Shown: in pieces, positions 62,873 to 64,000 of the stretch
Layout of the letters: each line of letters opens with the position of its first letter
Position numbering within the stretch: position 1 is the first letter of the stretch
Assembly (NCBI GenBank): GCA_035405645.1
Contig: DAONJL010000005.1
Coordinates: 1-64,000, forward strand
Direction: 5' to 3'
DNA: 64,000 nucleotides
From: DAONJL01 sp035405645 [NCBI: bacterium]
Lineage (GTDB): Bacteria > JAGOBX01 > DAONJL01
Position numbers and translations under genes: made by a program
The notes under the pieces: model-generated
Told to the model about the DNA's origin: nothing
The model's input: only the letters and a program-made list of their open reading frames with translations
Database searches by the model: none

Positions 62873-63793
62873 TCACCATTTTTTATATTTCCAGATAAAA
62901 ATAAAAATTAAAACAGAAAATATAGAAAGAAGCATAACAAACCAGAATGCATAAGGATGCGCTGCTAATGGAATTTTAACATTCATAGAAAAAGCACTAA
63001 CAACAAAAGTAGGAACCATAATACCAATAGTAATAATATTTAAAGTTTTCATTAAAACATTAAGATTATTACTAACAATAGAAACGCGAGCATCCATCAT
63101 TCCAGCAAGAATATTAGAATAAATTTCAGCTTGTTTATAACATTGATTATTTTCAATTATTATATCTTCGAGCAATTCTAAATCGTTCTTTGATAGATTT
63201 AATTTTTGAGAATTTAATTTTATTTTTTCAATAACAAAATTATTTGAATTGATTGCATTTAAGTAATAAACCAGACTTTTTTCAAGAGTAAATAAATTTA
63301 TTAAATATTTATTTTCCATTGATGTATTTATTTTTGTTTCGAGTTCATCTGAAATCATATTTATGACTTTTAAATGTTCGAGAAAATGAAATATAGAGCG
63401 ATAAATAATTTTAAGAGTTATGTCAATAAAAGAATTTACTTTATCAAATTGTTTACCTTCAAAAATTGGAATATCTTCAGTGGTTAAAATCAGCATAAAA
63501 TCATTAAAGATAAAAATACCAATTGAAATAACTTTAAATAAAAATTGGTCTTTTGCTGAATAATTTCTCGGTTTTTTAAAAATAATCAAAGAATAATTTT
63601 CATTAATTTCAATTCGTGCTTGTTCATCAGGATCGAGTGCAGAATTTAATGAGTGTTCATCAATATTAAAATTATTCTTTATAAAAATTTTTTCATCATT
63701 ATCAGGATTTATAAAAAAAAGAATTTGATATTTTTCTTGAACATTTTGAGTTAAAATTATTTTATTATTTTCAATTTTGTATATAAGTTTCAT
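62873..63793 (-). CDS. CorA-family divalent cation transporter with altered GMN motif
   Basis: 306 residues. N-terminal alpha/beta domain, then long helices, then two C-terminal membrane segments: IGIMVPTFVVSAFSMNV and FWFVMLLSIFSVLIFIFIW. The signature that ends the first segment is normally YGMN; here it is FSMN (Ser269-Met270-Asn271). The loop KIPLAAHPYAFW is typical of the family. Mg2+, Co2+ or Zn2+ transport, or an export role, cannot be decided. The Gly-to-Ser change may alter selectivity. It precedes hisS in the same operon. Confidence 0.85.
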   Translation of the reverse strand: MKLIYKIENNKIILTQNVQEKYQILFFINPDNDEKIFIKNNFNIDEHSLNSALDPDEQARIEINENYSLIIFKKPRNYSAKDQFLFKVISIGIFIFNDFMLILTTEDIPIFEGKQFDKVNSFIDITLKIIYRSIFHFLEHLKVINMISDELETKINTSMENKYLINLFTLEKSLVYYLNAINSNNFVIEKIKLNSQKLNLSKNDLELLEDIIIENNQCYKQAEIYSNILAGMMDARVSIVSNNLNVLMKTLNIITIGIMVPTFVVSAFSMNVKIPLAAHPYAFWFVMLLSIFSVLIFIFIWKYKKW

Positions 63794-63832
63794 ATAACAC
63801 CAAATAATTTTATACTTTACAAAAGTAAATAA

Positions 63833-63861
63833 CTTATATATAAACTAATGAAAAAAATCAA
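63833..63861 (-). promoter_or_regulatory. Possible promoter of the corA-like/hisS operon
   Basis: Minus strand TTGATT (63861-63856) and TATAAG (63838-63833), spacer 17, about 40 bases before the ATG at 63793. Confidence 0.4.
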
Positions 63862-63883
63862 GTTTTTATTTTGAGAAAAAGAA

Positions 63884-64000
63884 ATGAAAAATAATTTATT
63901 TATTTATAACACTTTTATATTGCCAGTTTCATTATTTACGATAAGATTTTTGTCAATTCTAAATAAGCAATATAAAGATTTTATTAGAGTAAGAAAAGAA
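63884..64000 (+). CDS. Probable Kdo transferase (WaaA/KdtA), N-terminal fragment
   Basis: Only the first 39 codons are in the window; the frame is open to the right edge. The protein begins MKNNLFIYNTFILPVSLFTI, then RFLSILNKQYKDFIRVRKE. A membrane helix at the very start with YN..ILP and a following KQY...R.RK is how 3-deoxy-D-manno-octulosonate transferases begin. If correct, the cell makes Kdo-lipid A, so it has an LPS outer membrane. The gene diverges from the corA-like gene and has GAGA seven bases before its ATG. Short evidence, so moderate confidence. Confidence 0.4.
   Translation, partial: MKNNLFIYNTFILPVSLFTIRFLSILNKQYKDFIRVRKE

Noticed and set aside
1-64000. tRNA or rRNA genes
   Set aside because: In so AT-rich a genome these would appear as GC-rich islands; none of the gaps between genes contains one.

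Overview
The window is chromosomal DNA from a very AT-rich bacterium (GC well below 30% by eye). It uses the standard bacterial code: TGA is a stop, for example in ATGA gene overlaps, and Trp is TGG. The cell looks like a Gram-negative (diderm) anaerobe. Pointers are a probable Kdo transferase at the right edge, an AsmA/DUF748 protein, a PorV/PorQ-like outer-membrane protein, lipoproteins with lipoboxes, a 1.2-kaa pyruvate:ferredoxin oxidoreductase, a two-subunit Fe-S L-serine dehydratase and several ferredoxin-type enzymes. A chemoreceptor-like protein, a diguanylate cyclase and a sigma-28-like promoter hint at motility. I cannot name the phylum; an uncultured low-GC lineage or a deep relative of the FCB or spirochaete groups would fit. 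I saw no rRNA, tRNA, CRISPR array, insertion sequence or prophage, and no gene-free stretch over 300 bases.

Layout. 1-7.6 kb: the edge of an AAA-ATPase-like gene, then a plus-strand run of a TPR/ComEA-like protein, a lipoprotein, a GYF/B-box protein, a cobalamin methionine synthase activation-domain protein, a SpoIID protein, an SRAP protein and two single-HKD phospholipase-D-like proteins, closed by a strong terminator. 7.6-13.4 kb (minus): pyruvate:ferredoxin oxidoreductase, then a four-gene run of small membrane proteins and a methyltransferase. 13.5-16.7 kb: a MacAB-type ABC efflux or export set with terminator. 16.8-21.2 kb (minus): a small protein behind a sigma-28-like promoter, a DUF748 protein, a metallophosphatase and a J-domain protein. 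21.4-24.3 kb: a TRAP transporter (dctPQM). 24.3-31.2 kb (minus): one tight operon of archaeal-type primase, DHH phosphoesterase, chemoreceptor-like protein, diguanylate cyclase and phosphohexomutase. 31.4-36.7 kb: a glycosyltransferase, L-serine dehydratase, a triple-BMC-domain shell protein and CstA. 36.9-46.3 kb: a plus-strand operon of a GltD/NuoG-like flavoprotein, squalene/phytoene synthase, RNase HIII, a FecR-like protein, a tail-anchored protein, a WecA/MraY-type transferase and a radical SAM enzyme. 46.3-52.6 kb: a second radical SAM enzyme, an M48 protease, a frameshifted TMTC-like gene and a YfhO protein. 52.7-61.6 kb: a 2635-residue repeat protein followed at once by a PorV-like protein. 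61.6-64 kb: hisS, a CorA relative and the start of a kdtA-like gene.

Metabolically the cell can turn serine into pyruvate (SdaAA/SdaAB), may move pyruvate or peptides (CstA) and can oxidise pyruvate to acetyl-CoA with ferredoxin reduction (PFOR). The TRAP system would import an organic acid. Many of the rest build or decorate the envelope.

The most unusual items are (i) a single-chain primase that joins PriS-like catalytic motifs to a PriL-like Fe-S Cys pattern, overlapping by ATGA with an intact DHH/DHHA1 (RecJ/Cdc45-like) phosphoesterase; (ii) a protein with three tandem BMC domains and no other microcompartment gene nearby; (iii) the giant surface protein made of about 17 repeats that alternate in two types, paired with a PorV-like partner; (iv) a flavoprotein chimera ending in a stub of a molybdopterin oxidoreductase.
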